Source of the DNA: Pseudomonas sp. NBRC 111124
Lineage (GTDB): Bacteria; Pseudomonadota; Gammaproteobacteria; Pseudomonadales; Pseudomonadaceae
Reading direction: 5' to 3'
Length of the DNA: 64,000 bases
Assembly (NCBI RefSeq): GCF_001320245.1
Contig: NZ_BCBA01000005.1
Location: forward strand, 102,290-166,289
Each line of letters begins with the position of its first letter. The stretch's first letter is position 1. Positions 63,984 to 64,000 of this stretch are shown here, piece after piece. The notes beneath the pieces were generated by a model. The model was not told where the DNA came from. It saw nothing but the letters and a program-made list of their open reading frames with translations, and searched no databases. Made by a program: the position numbers and the translations under genes.

Positions 63984-64000
63984 CATGAAGGCCTCTTCGC

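Overview
The window is chromosomal DNA of a fluorescent pseudomonad, most likely the Pseudomonas putida group. Four things point there: G+C-rich coding sequence, REP palindromes built on a GTAGGAGCGGG core, the algQ/algP/hem/algR/argH/cyaA/lysA/xerC/amtB order that is typical of Pseudomonas, and an amaA-amaB-LysR-hglS block for lysine/pipecolate degradation. No tRNA, rRNA, CRISPR array, intact insertion sequence or prophage was recognised.

Positions 1-30,800 are core genome. In order they hold the 3' end of a slipin gene, a LysE exporter, an ABC-F ATPase, a TIGR02444 protein, the Lys/Ala/Pro-repeat protein AlgP, an FKBP isomerase, the sigma-70 regulator Rsd/AlgQ and DsbB. The haem operon hemC-hemD-hemX-hemY follows, then algR without its usual partner algZ, argH, a GST, two small proteins, class I adenylate cyclase, rnk, a DUF1289-cyaY pair, and the run lppL-lysA-dapF-DUF484-xerC-HAD. 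The stretch ends with sutA, glnK-amtB, ubiK, a DUF4034 protein and comM/yifB.

Positions 30,800-42,100 are regulatory. A 1682-residue protein (degenerate Ser/Thr kinase, AAA-type ATPase, GAF, histidine kinase) is divergent from a winged-helix/receiver/LuxR triple-domain regulator. That regulator overlaps a stand-alone receiver gene. Next come a YcaC-like hydrolase, a stand-alone AraC DNA-binding domain, a GlxA-type regulator and a KefB/C-type antiporter.

Positions 42,100-53,800 are accessory. There is a more A/T-rich patch with an orphan PBECR2-like nuclease-fold ORF. It is followed by a cluster bounded by two nearly identical YcaC-like hydrolase genes. Between them lie a LysR regulator, an OprD porin, an MFS exporter, a Tat-exported amidohydrolase, an alpha/beta hydrolase and an ABM-domain membrane protein. 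The duplication includes the regulatory DNA and the first bases of the LysR gene, and it ends next to an MscS channel with a cNMP-like tail.

Positions 53,800-64,000 hold amaA and amaB (pipecolate to 2-aminoadipate), a LysR regulator, hglS (2-oxoadipate to 2-hydroxyglutarate), a Cache chemoreceptor, and a LysR/MATE divergent pair. REP palindromes sit between many of these genes.
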